From assembly GCA_031257735.1 (NCBI GenBank), contig JAIROC010000186.1:1-7451 (forward strand): a stretch of DNA of 7,451 nt, given 5' to 3'. Position numbers and translations under genes: made by a program. The DNA is from Bacteroidales bacterium (GTDB lineage: Bacteria > Bacteroidota > Bacteroidia > Bacteroidales > WCHB1-69). How positions within the stretch are numbered: position 1 is the stretch's first letter; each line of letters opens with the position of its first letter. Shown one piece after another: positions 6,982 through 7,451 of the stretch. The notes beneath the pieces are model-generated. The model made no database searches. It was not told the origin of the DNA and was given only the letters and a program-made list of their open reading frames with translations.

Positions 6982-7191
6982 AAAATTATTGAGATTTTCA
7001 AACAAGTTTTTGATACAGAAGTTAACGAACAAAGTTCTCAACAAGACATTGAAAAATGGGATTCGCTTGGACATTTGAATCTTATTGTGGCATTGGAGGA
7101 AGAGTTTGATGTTTTGTTTGAACCGGAAGAGATTGCAGAGATGACTTCCGTGCAGAAAATTATCAGTAAAATAGAAGCGCATTTGAAATAA
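6982..7191 (+). CDS. Acyl carrier protein, no normal start codon visible
   Basis: The frame encodes 69 residues with the shape of a complete acyl carrier protein: helix 1 KIIEIFKQVF, then the phosphopantetheine site WDSLGHLNLI with the attachment Ser at codon 7063-7065, an acidic helix II LEEEFDVLFEPEEIAEM, and helix IV TSVQKIISKIEAHLK. Such stand-alone ACPs in glycan or secondary-metabolite loci carry an acyl or hydroxyacyl group for transfer to a sugar. The frame is closed by TAA at 6979-6981, and no ATG, GTG or TTG lies between it and the conserved helix. Translation would need an ATT start (6985 or 6988) or a shift in the A6 run at 6980-6985, which joins it to the frame of the ATG at 6927. 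It lies directly after the decayed gene, so its 5' end may have been damaged with it. Family identity is strong; functionality is doubtful. Confidence 0.75.
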   Translation, partial: KIIEIFKQVFDTEVNEQSSQQDIEKWDSLGHLNLIVALEEEFDVLFEPEEIAEMTSVQKIISKIEAHLK

Positions 7192-7259
7192 AAACATTGA
7201 TAACCTCAGATTCTCCACAGAACCTGACATTATGTTCGGCATAATTGAAATTTTGGTGT

Positions 7260-7451
7260 ATGACGCAAGCACAACTTCAAAATATCATTAAAAGCGGCGA
7301 GGACATTTCCGTTGAATTTAAGAAATGCCCGACCGAGTTGAATCATTCCGTATTTGAAACGGTGTGTTCCTTTCTTAATCGTACAGGAGGGCATCTGATT
7401 TTGGGCGTCGCCGATGACGGAAATATAACCGGTGTAAATGTCAATTGCATT
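7260..7451 (+). CDS. AlbA_2 / Schlafen-domain ATP-binding protein (3' partial)
   Basis: The first 64 codons of a gene that runs off the window. The N-terminus has the pattern of the AlbA_2 (Schlafen AlbA_2-type) domain of COG2865-like 'ATP-binding' or putative transcriptional regulator proteins: a short helix, SGEDISVEFKKCP (residues 12-24), the helix FETVCSFLNRTGG (33-45), and then HLILGVADDGNITGV (46-60). The ATG at 7260 fits the usual distance to the EFK motif. Relatives often carry a C-terminal winged-helix or ATPase-like part and are common, frequently mobile accessory genes in Bacteroidota. It has a different base composition from the sugar operon (more GC: GCGGCGAGGAC, GGGCGTCGCCGATGACGG). 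It is separated from the ACP by 68 bases with no clear promoter, and is probably unrelated to the pathway. Confidence 0.85.
   Translation, partial: MTQAQLQNIIKSGEDISVEFKKCPTELNHSVFETVCSFLNRTGGHLILGVADDGNITGVNVNCI

Noticed and set aside
7229..7245. 6-bp inverted repeat ATTATG-TTCGG-CATAAT before the AlbA_2 gene
   Set aside because: The stem is too short and AT-rich to call a terminator or operator, there is no T-run, and the arm order does not match a Xer/dif site.
6970..7272. 100-codon open frame on the minus strand
   Set aside because: It is antisense to the acyl carrier protein, which has clear family motifs.
1..7451. CRISPR array, tRNA, rRNA or riboswitch
   Set aside because: No spaced direct repeats, cloverleaf or recognisable conserved RNA element was found by eye; the only tandem repeat is the coding heptad array.

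Overview
The window looks like an accessory, glycan-related region of a low-GC bacterium, most likely a member of the Bacteroidota. This assignment is an inference from AT-rich codon use, tightly tiled genes without consistent Shine-Dalgarno sites, and flanking genes of types common in that phylum. No rRNA, tRNA or other phylogenetic marker is present, so the taxon is uncertain.

Layout. (1) Bases 1-312 hold the 3' end of an unrelated gene whose product ends in a long charged coiled coil built from 21-bp tandem repeats. (2) Bases 323-6661 hold seven co-directional, nearly contiguous genes: an aldo/keto reductase, a short-chain dehydrogenase, an SpsF-type cytidylyltransferase, a PseG-like UDP-sugar hydrolase, a HAD phosphatase, an ATP-grasp ligase and a PdxA-type dehydrogenase. 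Neighbours overlap by 4, 7, 16 and 11 bases at four junctions, so they are almost certainly one operon. (3) Bases 6662-6980 have no intact gene. They contain a perfect 10-bp hairpin and then three short stretches that I read as the wreck of a DUF4910 / M28-aminopeptidase-like gene. (4) Bases 6982-7191 encode a convincing acyl carrier protein that lacks a normal in-frame start codon. (5) From 7260 to the end is the beginning of an AlbA_2 (Schlafen-type) ATP-binding protein.

How the genes may work together. The cytidylyltransferase and PseG-like hydrolase are the signature of sialic-acid-like (nonulosonic acid) sugar synthesis: a UDP-linked diamino sugar is freed from UDP, extended by a synthase, and activated with CMP. 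The two reductases could shape the sugar. The ATP-grasp, HAD, PdxA and ACP genes are not part of the textbook pseudaminic or legionaminic pathways. They suggest either an unusual substituent (an amide- or acyl-linked hydroxy acid) or a different CMP-activated product. The NeuB-type synthase, the dehydratase and the aminotransferase are absent from the window, so the product cannot be named.

The 3' end looks eroded (pseudogene, startless ACP) and the cassette is bounded by unrelated accessory genes. This suggests a mobile or decaying cassette rather than a stable core locus.
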